Origin: Oxalobacteraceae sp. CFBP 13730
GTDB taxonomy: Bacteria > Pseudomonadota > Gammaproteobacteria > Burkholderiales > Burkholderiaceae_D
Length of the DNA: 64,000 nucleotides
NCBI GenBank assembly: GCA_014841835.1
Contig: JACYUQ010000003.1
Span: forward strand, 1-64,000
Direction of reading: 5' to 3'
This document shows positions 1 through 8,580 of this stretch, piece after piece. The notes beneath the pieces were generated by a model. It was not told where the DNA came from and ran no database searches. It saw only the letters and a list, made by a program, of their open reading frames with translations. Both the position numbers and the translations under genes were made by a program. Numbering within the stretch: position 1 is the stretch's first letter; every line of letters begins with the position of its first letter.

Positions 1-122
1 CGTTGATTGACTCCGGCCATGCGCTTATCGTACCAAGTTGCCAAGGTGGAAAAGTCGCAGATTGTCACGAGGGACCGGTTCCGACCCATAGCGGACCAAG
101 ACAGTAGCTGTCGGAAACCGGC

Positions 123-413
123 CTATATGCTCTCTGGACGGAATGCCCAATGAGAAGCCTCGATCCGAATTGTGTCGCCCGATTGCAGTTCTATTTCGAA
201 TCGGCCTTCGTGCGGCTGTGCTAAAGAATTGACCGAAGAAGACGGTCCCCAATTCTCACTTCGCGGAAGCTCATTGTTCGTGAACCCCTCAAACACAAGC
301 AGGTGAGATGACAAGCCGACAGGCCTTAAACGCAAATCACATCGTGCCGTCTCCCAGCTGATGTAGATAGCTGCGAGTGAAGCGTCATGAAGTGGTAGCG
401 AGTTGAAAGTCAT
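123..413 (-). CDS. small hypothetical protein
   Basis: A protein of about 96 residues that I do not assign to a named family. It starts with MTFNSLPLHDASL, followed by a predicted beta-rich body with ELPRSENWGPSSSVN and, near the end, an IELQSGDTIRIEA stretch. The LHDA...L opening, WGPS and QSGD elements resemble small cytoplasmic proteins of unknown function that I recall from proteobacteria; that resemblance is memory only. The frame stays open up to 446, but the ATG at 413 is preferred because the upstream part runs into a palindromic intergenic repeat. It is a single gene on the minus strand, downstream of nothing recognisable. Confidence 0.5.
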   Translation of the reverse strand: MTFNSLPLHDASLAAIYISWETARCDLRLRPVGLSSHLLVFEGFTNNELPRSENWGPSSSVNSLAQPHEGRFEIELQSGDTIRIEASHWAFRPESI

Positions 414-444
414 ATAGTTTTCAACGATAAAGAAAGTTGTCTCC

Positions 445-475
445 AATGTCCGCTTCTGACCGAAAGCGGAAGTTC
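445..475. repeat. palindromic intergenic repeat
   Basis: TCCGCTT (449-455) and AAGCGGA (464-470) form a perfect inverted repeat inside a longer imperfect dyad. The style, a CCGCTT/AAGCGG palindrome flanked by AATG and AGTT, resembles short dispersed repeats common in proteobacterial intergenic DNA. A diverged partial copy lies near 44123. Confidence 0.4.
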
Positions 476-589
476 GCCAGAGCCCTGGCCTCTTATGTGG
501 AACTTTAGTGTTTTTTGTCGAACTTTATTGCTCGTCCGCATGAGTGCCGCGTGGCTATAAAGAACAATGATTTCAACACTGTTTCTGAT

Positions 590-1483
590 TCAGCCTTGCA
601 CCAAAAACGGCAACACCCGTTCAAGCAGCATATCCGGCGCTTCCTCGGCAATGTAATGCCCGCACGGCAGCGCCCCACCCTGCACATCAGCCGCCACCCG
701 CTGCCACTCCTTGAGCGGATCGAAGCAGCGCCCCACCACGCCCTGCTCACCCCACAGCACCATCAGTGGCAGCGCCAGACGCTTCCCGTCATCGCGGTCA
801 AACCGATCGTGCTCGAGGTCGATCGTCGCAGCAGCGCGGTAGTCTTCACAGATGCCGTGCGCTGTGCCCGGCAACGCCAGGCAGCGCTGGTACTCCGCCA
901 GCGCGCGCGGGTCAAACGGCGCCAGGCCCGCGCTGCGCTTGCCCATCACGTCCCGCACGTAAGCAGCCGGGTCGGCCTCGATCAGGCGCTCGGGCAGCGG
1001 CGCCGGCTGGATCAGGAAGAACCAGTGCCAGTAGGCGCGCGCAAAGGTGTCCGACGTCTGCTCGTACATCGCGAGCGTGGGCGCGATGTCCAGCAGCGCC
1101 ATCCGCTCGACGGCCTGCGGATGGTCCTGCGCCAGCCGGTGCGCAACACGCGCGCCGCGGTCGTGGGCCAGCACGCGGAAGCTGGCAAATCCCAGTGACT
1201 GCATCACCGCCACCATGTCGGCCGCCATCGCACGCTTGCTGTAGTTGGCGTGGTCCGGCGCGCCCTGCGGTTTGGATGAGTCGCCGTAGCCACGCAGGTC
1301 GCAAGCCACGACCGTGAAGTGCTCGGCCAGGCGCGGTGCGACGCGGTGCCAGATGGCGTGCGTTTGCGGGTGGCCGTGCAGCAGCAGGAGCGGCGGGCCG
1401 GAGCCACCGACGATGGCGTTGATGGTGACGGTCGGGTCGATCTCGACTTGCAGGGCGCGAAAATGGGGGAACAGGTCTGTCAT
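590..1483 (-). CDS. haloacetate dehalogenase-like alpha/beta hydrolase
   Basis: A 297-residue alpha/beta hydrolase of the haloacetate (fluoroacetate) dehalogenase family, which hydrolyses C-halogen bonds of haloacetates in the cytoplasm. The oxyanion-side HGHP motif is at 36-39. The nucleophile motif HDRGAR puts the Asp at 108, with Arg109 and Arg112 placed as the carboxylate-binding pair. YWHWFF (151-156) supplies His153 and Trp154, and CEDYR supplies Tyr215, matching the halide-binding His/Trp/Tyr set of fluoroacetate dehalogenases. Asp132 and His276 (in CGHY) complete the catalytic set. Length fits the family (about 300). Epoxide hydrolases share the fold but have different cap residues. 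The upstream gene on the same strand is the DUF3592 protein, and a 12-bp tandem repeat lies directly before this start. Confidence 0.82.
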   Translation of the reverse strand: MTDLFPHFRALQVEIDPTVTINAIVGGSGPPLLLLHGHPQTHAIWHRVAPRLAEHFTVVACDLRGYGDSSKPQGAPDHANYSKRAMAADMVAVMQSLGFASFRVLAHDRGARVAHRLAQDHPQAVERMALLDIAPTLAMYEQTSDTFARAYWHWFFLIQPAPLPERLIEADPAAYVRDVMGKRSAGLAPFDPRALAEYQRCLALPGTAHGICEDYRAAATIDLEHDRFDRDDGKRLALPLMVLWGEQGVVGRCFDPLKEWQRVAADVQGGALPCGHYIAEEAPDMLLERVLPFLVQG

Positions 1484-1485
1484 GG

Positions 1486-1521
1486 GGTCTCGTGATTGGT
1501 CTCGTTATTCGTCTCGTTACT
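1486..1521. repeat. three 12-bp tandem repeats before a start codon
   Basis: Three head-to-tail copies (1486-1497, 1498-1509, 1510-1521) of a unit close to GGTCTCGTNATT; read on the minus strand each copy contains ACGAGAC. The array begins two bases upstream of the dehalogenase ATG, so each copy places a GAGA purine run in the leader. Confidence 0.7.
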
Positions 1522-1564
1522 GGCGTGTTGCCATGCAAGCTTGATGGGTCTCGTCGTGCCACCA

Positions 1565-2161
1565 CTATACAAGCGGATGCCGCTGCAGTGCGGCGGCACG
1601 CTGCATCCTTGCCGTGCGCTCTGCTGCATGCGCCAGTGCCTCGCATCGCAGCCGGCCCGCGGTGCGCAGCGTCCCGATGCCGCCTGCAACCAGCACGATC
1701 GCCAGCGCCACAAAAAACCACTCCGTGGGATTGATCCCATCCGCGTAGACGACGGCGCGCCCCGGCTTGCCGGGCTGATAGCGGACCGTGATCGGATCAC
1801 CCGGCTGCTGGTGGGCGAAACGCGCCTGCATGACGGCGTACGCTCGGTCGCACTGCACACCGCTCAGCCACGACGTGGCCTGACGCCTGCCGGCAAATTC
1901 CCGGCCGCCCACAGTGTAGCGATAGCGCAGCTGTATGCACCATTGGGTCGAGCGGGCTGTGGACTTGTAGAGCGTGCTGCTGGTGATCTGCGCCTGCGCT
2001 TTTGGCCAGTCCCAGGCCGCGTACTTGTCGAACAGGGTCACGCACATGAACACGCTGATCACCATGCCGGCGAGCACAAACCCCCATCCGAGGAGTGAAT
2101 GAAGCTGGGGGTCCGGTGGAAATGTGGGCTCGGCCCGGGGCGGTGACGTTGGCTGGCTCAT
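1565..2161 (-). CDS. DUF3592 membrane protein
   Basis: A protein of 198 residues with a Pro-rich cytoplasmic N-terminus, one membrane segment at about 25-45, a soluble beta-rich domain (about 60-145, with Y-R-Y-T-V-x-G and PGDPITVRYQPG) and a second membrane segment at about 147-165 followed by a basic tail. This layout, two helices around a domain ending in V-x-Y-x-P, is that of DUF3592 proteins, whose function is unknown. The ATG at 2161 is chosen over an in-frame GTG at 2221 because the extension has no features. It lies 81 bp upstream of the dehalogenase gene on the same strand. Confidence 0.72.
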   Translation of the reverse strand: MSQPTSPPRAEPTFPPDPQLHSLLGWGFVLAGMVISVFMCVTLFDKYAAWDWPKAQAQITSSTLYKSTARSTQWCIQLRYRYTVGGREFAGRRQATSWLSGVQCDRAYAVMQARFAHQQPGDPITVRYQPGKPGRAVVYADGINPTEWFFVALAIVLVAGGIGTLRTAGRLRCEALAHAAERTARMQRAAALQRHPLV

Positions 2162-2435
2162 TGCTTGGATGGGCTGAATCGTGCCCCCATCGTGCCGTGA
2201 ATCCGGCGCGCTGGCAATCACGCTGCATCACCTTATGCAGCAGGCATCGGCATGCACTCGCTCGCGCGTTGCGTACCGCACTTACATGAACCTGACATCC
2301 CGCCATTGTTGTAATTACGTCATTTGCGATCAGCCCGAATTGACACCATGGCAAGCGCTAAGCAGTATGGAATGGAGGTCCCGGCCTCGCCCTTCCCAGT
2401 GGAACACCCGCGTTTGAATATCAAAGGATTGCACC

Positions 2436-4928
2436 ATGCAGAGAGCCAAGACCGAAAAGACAGCAGTTGCCCTTGCCATTGCCGCGCTGTGCGCAGGCTT
2501 TGCCCACGCCCAGGAGGCGCCGCAAGCCGAAACCACCGCAGCGTCCGCGACGGTCGTCGTCACCGGTACCCGCGTGGCCAACCGCACCGTGCTCGACACC
2601 AGCGCACCCGTCGATGTGATTTCGGCCGAGACCCTGAAGAACTCGGGCAGCACCGAAATGACGCAGGCGCTGTCGATGGCTCTGCCTTCGCTGAATTTTC
2701 CGCGGCCGGCACTGACCGACGGCACCGACACCATCCGCCCTGCCACGCTGCGCGGCATGTCGCCCGACCAGACCCTGGTGCTGGTCAATTCCAAGCGCCG
2801 CCATGCGTCGTCGCTGGTGAACGTCAACGGCTCGATTGGCCGCGGTTCGGCAGCGGTCGACCTGAATACCATCCCCACCGCGATCGTCAAAACGGTCGAG
2901 GTGCTGCGTGACGGCGCCGCAGCGCAGTACGGCTCGGACGCGATCTCGGGCGTCGTCAACATGCGCCTGCGAACCGACCGCACGGGCGGCGAAGCGACCG
3001 TCAATTACGGCGCGAACAAGACCGAATACGATCTGTTCAACGCGGCGCCACCGGCCGGCGGCACCTGGACCGCCCCGGCGTCGCGCAAGCGCACCGACGG
3101 CCAGACTGCCACGGTCAGCATCTGGAAAGGCCTGGCACTTGGCGAGACCGGCTACCTGACGATTGCCGGCGAATTCCGCGAACAGAATCGCACCGAGCGT
3201 GCCGGCTACGACATGCGCCAGCAGTACGCACTGGTCAATGGTGCGTTCGATCCGCGCGAGAACACGATCAACCGCTTCAATGCGTGGACCGGTGAACCCG
3301 ACATGAAGCAGTCCACGCTGTTTGCCAACGCCGGCAACGACCTGGGCGGTGGCGTCAAGGTGTATGGCTGGGCCAGCCACCAGGACCGCGAAGCCACATC
3401 GGCCGGCTACGCCCGCATCCCGCAGGACGCGCGCAACATCCAGTCGATCTATCCGGACGGCTTCCTGCCTTTGATCTCGCCGACCGTGAAAGACTTTTCA
3501 GCCACCGGCGGCGTGACCTGGCTTGCCGGTGCGTGGGACATGGACGCCTCTCTCGGCTACGGCAAGAACAAGATGGAGTACACGATCGAGAACACGCTGA
3601 ACCGCTCGCTCGGACCGTCCAGCAAGACGGCGTTCTATGCGGGTGGCTATTCGTACGACCAGGCGGTGCTGAACCTGACCGGCGTGCGCAGCGTCGAGAT
3701 GGCGTCGTTCTCGTCGCCGCTGAACGTGGCGGTCGGTATCGAAGCGCGCCGCGAAGGCTATGAGCTGTTCGCCGGCGAAGAGCAGTCGTACAGCTTTGGC
3801 GGCGCGCGGCTGCCGAACGGTACGCCGACGGCGCCGGGCGCCCAGGTGTTCCCGGGCTTCCGGCCATCGAACGAAGTCGATGCGCACCGCAACGCCATTG
3901 GCGCCTTCATCGACCTCGAAGCGAATGTCACGCCCGAGCTGCTGGCATCGGTGGCCGTGCGCGGCGAACGTTATTCGGACTTCGGCAACAGCCTGGCCGG
4001 CAAGCTCGCACTGCGCTACGACTTCAACCCGAACTTCGCCGTGCGCGGTGCGATCCAGAATGGCTTCCGCGCGCCCTCGCCGCAGCAGCAGAACTTCACC
4101 GCCACCTCGACCAATTTCATCAACGGCGTGCCGTTCGAGATCACGACCTTCCGCCCCGACGATCCGGTCGCCGTCGCGCTGGGCGCCAAGCCACTCGACG
4201 CCGAAAAATCGATCAACGCGTCACTTGGCGCCGTGATGCGCCTGGGCGCTGTCAGCCTCACAGTCGACGCCTACCGCATCGACATCGACGACCGCATCAT
4301 CCTGTCCGAGAACCTGACGCAGACGAACGTGCGCAACTACATCGCCAGTCAGGGCTTCATCGGCGTGGGCGGCGGGCGCTTCTTCATCAACGGCGTGGAC
4401 ACCACCACCAAGGGCGTCGACATCGTGCTGAGCATGCCGTACAACGCTGGCGATGCAGGCAAGTTTGACTTCACGCTGGCGGCCAACTTCACCGACACCG
4501 AAGTGACCAAGACGCCGACCACGACGCAGCTCTCGAGCCTGAGCCCGGCGCCGGTGCTGTTCGATCGCCTGAACGTGCTGTCGCTTGAAAAAGGCCAGCC
4601 AAAAAACAAGGTCAGCGCCAACGTGAACTGGAAGCTGGGCCAGTGGGGCGCGACGCTGCGCGCCACGCGCTACGGCGAAGTACTGTCGCCGGGCACCACC
4701 GCGGCGTTCGACTTCGAGATGGGCGCCAAGACCACGGTCGACCTGGAAGGCCGCCTGGCCGTCACGCCGAAGCTGACCTTGGCGCTGGGTGCGGACAACG
4801 TGTTCGATCAGTATCCGGAAACGCAGCCGCCATCCATCAACACCACCGGCAACACGCCGTTCTCGACGTATGCGCCGTTCGGTCGTTCTGGCCGCTATAT
4901 CTACGGCCGCGCCACCTACGCGTTCTGA
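2436..4928 (+). CDS. TonB-dependent outer-membrane receptor
   Basis: An 830-residue outer-membrane receptor. It has a signal peptide (1-25, cleavage after AHA), a TonB-box-like stretch at about 38-46 (ATVVVTGTR), a plug domain at about 50-178 (LRGMSPDQTLVLVN, then VEVLRDGAAAQYGSDAISGVVN) and a C-terminal beta barrel ending in an aromatic residue (YAF). It would import a substrate using TonB energy. The substrate cannot be read from the sequence; I see no Fur box or B12 element upstream. The start has an AAAGGA ribosome site. It is convergent with the LysR gene, with one base between the stop codons, so a separate terminator has no room. Confidence 0.9.
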   Translation: MQRAKTEKTAVALAIAALCAGFAHAQEAPQAETTAASATVVVTGTRVANRTVLDTSAPVDVISAETLKNSGSTEMTQALSMALPSLNFPRPALTDGTDTIRPATLRGMSPDQTLVLVNSKRRHASSLVNVNGSIGRGSAAVDLNTIPTAIVKTVEVLRDGAAAQYGSDAISGVVNMRLRTDRTGGEATVNYGANKTEYDLFNAAPPAGGTWTAPASRKRTDGQTATVSIWKGLALGETGYLTIAGEFREQNRTERAGYDMRQQYALVNGAFDPRENTINRFNAWTGEPDMKQSTLFANAGNDLGGGVKVYGWASHQDREATSAGYARIPQDARNIQSIYPDGFLPLISPTVKDFSATGGVTWLAGAWDMDASLGYGKNKMEYTIENTLNRSLGPSSKTAFYAGGYSYDQAVLNLTGVRSVEMASFSSPLNVAVGIEARREGYELFAGEEQSYSFGGARLPNGTPTAPGAQVFPGFRPSNEVDAHRNAIGAFIDLEANVTPELLASVAVRGERYSDFGNSLAGKLALRYDFNPNFAVRGAIQNGFRAPSPQQQNFTATSTNFINGVPFEITTFRPDDPVAVALGAKPLDAEKSINASLGAVMRLGAVSLTVDAYRIDIDDRIILSENLTQTNVRNYIASQGFIGVGGGRFFINGVDTTTKGVDIVLSMPYNAGDAGKFDFTLAANFTDTEVTKTPTTTQLSSLSPAPVLFDRLNVLSLEKGQPKNKVSANVNWKLGQWGATLRATRYGEVLSPGTTAAFDFEMGAKTTVDLEGRLAVTPKLTLALGADNVFDQYPETQPPSINTTGNTPFSTYAPFGRSGRYIYGRATYAF

Positions 4929-4929
4929 G

Positions 4930-5826
4930 TTAGCGTTCCAGCACCTCGCCCAGCCTGTGGGCGAGGAAGTCCACCAGCGCCGCCACCCGCGGCGCGAGTG
5001 CACCCTGCTTGTAGAACACGGCCCACACGGGCTGTGTCCACGGCAGGGTGTGTTCTTCCAGCACCGGCACCAGCCGCCCCGCCGCGACATCCGCGCGCGT
5101 CAGAAAATCCGACAACGATGCAATCCCCGCGCCATGCAGCGCCAGCTGCCGCAGCGTCTCGCCGCTCGACGCCACCACCTGCGGCGTGATCGTCCAGCCT
5201 TCGCCGCCGCCATGACGCAGCGGCCAGGTATTCAATAACGCCGGCGCCGTGAAGCCCAGCGTGCGATGCGCAGCCAGCGCCGCCGTGTCGGGCGGCGTGC
5301 CATGGCGTTCGAGATACGCAGGTGACGCCAGCACGCGCAACCGCGCCGCGCCCAGGCGGCGCGCACTGAGCGTCGAATCGGGCAGCGCGCCGATGCGGAT
5401 CGCCAGGTCGGCCCGTTCTTCGATCAGGTCGACATAGGTTTCGCCGCTGACCAGTTCCAGCCCGATGAGCGGATACGCATCCAGGAACTCGGCGACCAGT
5501 GGCGCGAGCAAGTGGCCCAGCGCCGGCGTAGCAGCATTTACACGCACCAGGCCCGCCGGCTGCGAGCGGCGCGCAGCCGCTTCGGCCTCGGTGTTGGCCA
5601 GGTCGGCCAGAATCGTCCGCGCCCGGCCCAGCAGCCAGGCGCCCTCCTCGGTCAGTTGCAGGCGCCGCGTCGTGCGCTGGATCAGTGTCATGCCCAGGCT
5701 GCCCTCGAGACGCGAGATCGTGCGCGAGACGCCCGACGGCGTTTGCCCCAGGCGCTCGGCCGCGCGCGAAAACGAGCCCGTATCCATGACTGCTGAAAAC
5801 ACAATCAGCGCATCCACGTCGATCAT
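4930..5826 (-). CDS. LysR-family transcriptional regulator
   Basis: A 298-residue regulator with an N-terminal winged helix (about 1-60: FSAVMDTGSFSRAAERLGQT, then VSRTISRLE) and a LysR substrate-binding domain (about 90-290). The open frame continues far upstream, but the ATG at 5826 starts exactly at the usual LysR N-terminus (MIDVDALIVF). It diverges from the MFS exporter with 99 bp between the starts, the classical arrangement for a LysR protein that controls its neighbour and itself. The likely target is therefore the exporter gene; the inducer is unknown. Confidence 0.9.
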   Translation of the reverse strand: MIDVDALIVFSAVMDTGSFSRAAERLGQTPSGVSRTISRLEGSLGMTLIQRTTRRLQLTEEGAWLLGRARTILADLANTEAEAAARRSQPAGLVRVNAATPALGHLLAPLVAEFLDAYPLIGLELVSGETYVDLIEERADLAIRIGALPDSTLSARRLGAARLRVLASPAYLERHGTPPDTAALAAHRTLGFTAPALLNTWPLRHGGGEGWTITPQVVASSGETLRQLALHGAGIASLSDFLTRADVAAGRLVPVLEEHTLPWTQPVWAVFYKQGALAPRVAALVDFLAHRLGEVLER

Positions 5827-5843
5827 TGATGACTCCGAATCAA
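5826..5843. promoter_or_regulatory. candidate LysR operator dyad
   Basis: TTGAT (5826-5830) and ATCAA (5839-5843) form an inverted repeat with an 8-bp spacer that contains a T-N11-A match. It overlaps the first base of the LysR coding region and faces the MFS gene. Assignment is by position and symmetry only. Confidence 0.3.
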
Positions 5844-5925
5844 AAGTCCATTGTAGCCGGACCGGTTTTTCCGGGCTGGCAAAGGCGGCACACTGCATGC
5901 CTGCCATCTCTGAAGAAAGAACACC

Positions 5926-7131
5926 ATGCCACTCGCACTCTGGGCGCTCGCATTGAGCGCTTTTGCCATCGGGACGACCGAATTCGTCATCGTCGGCCTG
6001 ATCCCTACCATCGCCGCCAGCCTGCAGGTGTCGGTGCCCTCGGCGGGCCTCCTGGTCAGCCTGTACGCGCTGGGCGTGGCCATCGGCGCGCCGCTGCTCA
6101 CGGCCATGACGGGCCGCGTGCCACGCAAGCAGCTCCTGCTTGGCCTGATGGTGCTGTTTACGATCGGGAACCTGGTCGCCTGGATGGCGCCGGACTACAC
6201 GGCGCTGATGGCCGCGCGCGTGCTGACGGGCCTGGCGCACGGCGTGTTCTTTTCGATCGGTTCGACCATCGCCACCAGCCTGGTGCCGAAGGAAAAAGCC
6301 GCCAGAGCGATCGCGCTGATGTTCACCGGCCTGACCGTGGCGCTGGTCACCGGCGTGCCGCTCGGGACCTTCATCGGCCAGCACTTCGGCTGGCAGGCGA
6401 CGTTCCTGGCAGTGTCGCTGCTGGGTGTGATTGCCGTCATCGGCAGCGCCATCCTGGTGCCGTCCGATATCGCCGGCAGCAAGCCGGCGCCGCTGTTGAT
6501 GCAACTGGCGGTGCTGAAGAAGCCGCGCCTGCTGCTGGTGTACGCAATCACGACGCTCGGCTACGGCGGCAGCTTCATCGCCTTCACCTACCTGGCGCCA
6601 ATCCTGCAGCAAGTGTCCGGCTTTGCGGCGTCGACCGTCAGCCTGGTCATGCTGGTGTACGGCGTGTCAGTCGCGGCCGGGAATATCTGGGGCGGCAAGC
6701 TGGCCGATCGCCTCGGGCCAGTGCGCGCGCTGCAGATCGTGTTTGCGCTGCTGGCGCTGGTGCTGTTGGTGCTGGCGTTCACGGCGCCGAGCAAACCGCT
6801 GGTGCTGATCACGGTCCTGGCCTGGGGCGCGGTCGCCTTCGGCAACGTGCCGGGCCTGCAAGTGTATGTGGTCCGGCGCGCTGAACGCGATGCACCGCAG
6901 GCCGTCGATGTGGCCTCTGGCCTGAACATCGCCGCCTTCAATGTCGGCATCGCGCTGGGCGCCTGGGGCGGTGGCCTGATTGTCGCGCACCTCGGCCTGA
7001 TGGCCACGCCGTGGATCGGCGCGCTGGTGGTCGTGGGCGCCCTGCTGCTCACGACGCTTGCCGGCTGGCTCGATCGCCGCGACGGCGTGCCTGCAAGAGG
7101 CATGACCAGCGCGCCGGTCGCACTGCACTGA
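5926..7131 (+). CDS. MFS exporter, DHA1 (AraJ/PbuE-like)
   Basis: A 401-residue major facilitator protein with about 12 hydrophobic segments. The start (ALSAFAIGTTEFVIVGLIP) and the GxxPRKQ loop after helix 2 (about 63-69) are typical of the AraJ/NepI/PbuE group of drug and metabolite exporters. It probably exports a small molecule by proton antiport; the substrate is unknown. It diverges from a LysR gene that likely controls it, and converges with the GST gene, with 5 bp between stops. It looks full length. Confidence 0.85.
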   Translation: MPLALWALALSAFAIGTTEFVIVGLIPTIAASLQVSVPSAGLLVSLYALGVAIGAPLLTAMTGRVPRKQLLLGLMVLFTIGNLVAWMAPDYTALMAARVLTGLAHGVFFSIGSTIATSLVPKEKAARAIALMFTGLTVALVTGVPLGTFIGQHFGWQATFLAVSLLGVIAVIGSAILVPSDIAGSKPAPLLMQLAVLKKPRLLLVYAITTLGYGGSFIAFTYLAPILQQVSGFAASTVSLVMLVYGVSVAAGNIWGGKLADRLGPVRALQIVFALLALVLLVLAFTAPSKPLVLITVLAWGAVAFGNVPGLQVYVVRRAERDAPQAVDVASGLNIAAFNVGIALGAWGGGLIVAHLGLMATPWIGALVVVGALLLTTLAGWLDRRDGVPARGMTSAPVALH

Positions 7132-7136
7132 CCTGC

Positions 7137-7850
7137 TTACGCGTCCAGCTCGGGATAGCGACGGAAGATGCCGTCCTGGTTGAACGGAATGCGGCGCGGC
7201 GATGCCAGATAGGCCGCGATCTTCGGCCGCGCCGCCACCCGGTCGCGCAGGCCGGTGAGCTCGGGATGCTCCTGCTCGACCTTCTTCATCGCGTTGGGGA
7301 ATGCGTAGCGCAAGCCCTCGATCACCTGAAACAGCGACAGGTCGGCGTAGCTCACGCGCTCGCCCAGCAGGTAGTCGCGTGGCTCGGGATTGGCCAGCAG
7401 CCGCGCAAAATAGCCCATGAATTTGGGGATGCGCGTCTCGACAAAATCGGCGGCGCGGCGCTTGGCCTCGGGCTTCTGGTCTTCGTAGTACAGCATCGAA
7501 GCGATCGGGTGATGCGTGTCGTGCGCCTCGGTGACCAGGTCGGCGATCGTCAGTTGCAGCTGGTGGACCCAGAGCCGGCCAGGTTCGGTGCGTGGGGCCA
7601 GGCCATGCTGTTCACCCAGATACAGCAGGATGTTGGCCACCTGGCCGATGGTCTGTTCGCCCGCTTTCAGAAATGGCGGGGCGAACGCAGGATGGTCGCC
7701 GACTTCGAGCGCAGCCATCAATTGGTCGACGCCACCATCGCCACGCGCCACATCGACATAGTCGACGCCCGCTTCCTCCAGCGCCAGGCGCACGAATTCG
7801 CCGCGGCCCTGGATCGACGGCCAGTAATACAGTTGGTAGGGATGCGCCAT
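7137..7850 (-). CDS. glutathione S-transferase family protein
   Basis: A 237-residue cytoplasmic protein with an N-terminal thioredoxin-like domain (YQLYYWPSIQGRGEFVRLAL, about 5-25; a conserved Tyr sits near the usual catalytic position) and an all-helical C-terminal domain (about 95-220, with LGERVSYADLSLFQV, the common GST N-capping region). It would conjugate glutathione to electrophiles. The ATG at 7850 follows an AGGAAA ribosome site; the longer frame upstream to 8012 has no family match. Its substrate cannot be inferred. Confidence 0.87.
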   Translation of the reverse strand: MAHPYQLYYWPSIQGRGEFVRLALEEAGVDYVDVARGDGGVDQLMAALEVGDHPAFAPPFLKAGEQTIGQVANILLYLGEQHGLAPRTEPGRLWVHQLQLTIADLVTEAHDTHHPIASMLYYEDQKPEAKRRAADFVETRIPKFMGYFARLLANPEPRDYLLGERVSYADLSLFQVIEGLRYAFPNAMKKVEQEHPELTGLRDRVAARPKIAAYLASPRRIPFNQDGIFRRYPELDA

Positions 7851-7944
7851 GATTGTTTTTCCTGTTGATGGAGAAAAGTCATGGTAGACCGAACCGGAAG
7901 GCCGGGAAGCACGGTACGCCGGCGATGCGGACTTGCCCTCGATA

Positions 7945-8286
7945 TCAGGCGACCGCGCACCACCGTTTGGCAATCGTCGGCGGCAGGTTGAAATGCTTTG
8001 CCGTTTCGGCAATCGAGGCCTTGTTTGCTTTCTTCCATGCCGAGACCTGGCTGGCGTTCGGCCGTTGAGGAATGCCCGTGCTGTCCTTGTCCTTGCCCTT
8101 GGCCGTCTTGGCTGTCGCAGCGCGCGATGCCTGACCGACGACGCGACTTGACGCCGTGCGGTGCATGCTGCGGGACTGCGCCATGTCCGCAGCGGTGTTT
8201 GCTGCTGACACGCTGTCGTCGACAGAGTCGTTTTCGTTCCCAGGGCCCTGCGCGAGGGCGGCTTCCGGCGGCTGGTTGTGCGTCAT
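7945..8286 (-). CDS. small basic protein with HTH-like C-terminus
   Basis: A 113-residue protein with a polar, Ala/Ser/Asp-rich N-terminus (1-60), a Lys-rich link (60-70) and a C-terminal segment (about 78-110: VSAWKKANKASIAETAKHF, then TIAKRW) that reads as a helix-turn-helix of the kind that samples DNA. It could be a small DNA-binding protein; no named family is assigned. The ATG at 8286 is preferred over the longer frame (to 8538), which lacks features. The ribosome site is weak (GAAAGA). Confidence 0.5.
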   Translation of the reverse strand: MTHNQPPEAALAQGPGNENDSVDDSVSAANTAADMAQSRSMHRTASSRVVGQASRAATAKTAKGKDKDSTGIPQRPNASQVSAWKKANKASIAETAKHFNLPPTIAKRWCAVA

Positions 8287-8580
8287 GGATGTTCTTTCGT
8301 GCTGATAAATGAGTGCCGCCATTATGACCTGCTCCGGATCGCGACCCGGTATTCGAGGCGTTCTACATGACGCGACCCGCGTGGCGCGCCACAGGCATCG
8401 CCCGATTGTCGTTATTGAGCAACACCCATCATGGCGGTAAACCCTGTCAACAGGGCGACTGCCCCCAATCGTGTTGGTTCCTGACGAATCCTTACACTTT
8501 CTCCAAGCACACGTTGGCGATAGGGAACATAATTGCACTGAGGAACTAATTTAATAAAGTTCGCCCGTCACTTTTGCCCC
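8287..8580. other. intergenic region upstream of DUF535 gene
   Basis: A 294-bp gap between divergent genes. The only structure seen is a small perfect hairpin, CCCTGTCAACAGGG. The last 60 bases before the DUF535 start are AT-richer and could hold its promoter. Confidence 0.4.

Noticed and set aside
2162..2435. Cobalamin riboswitch or Fur box before the first TonB receptor
   Set aside because: No B12 box and no recognisable 19-bp Fur palindrome in this gap.
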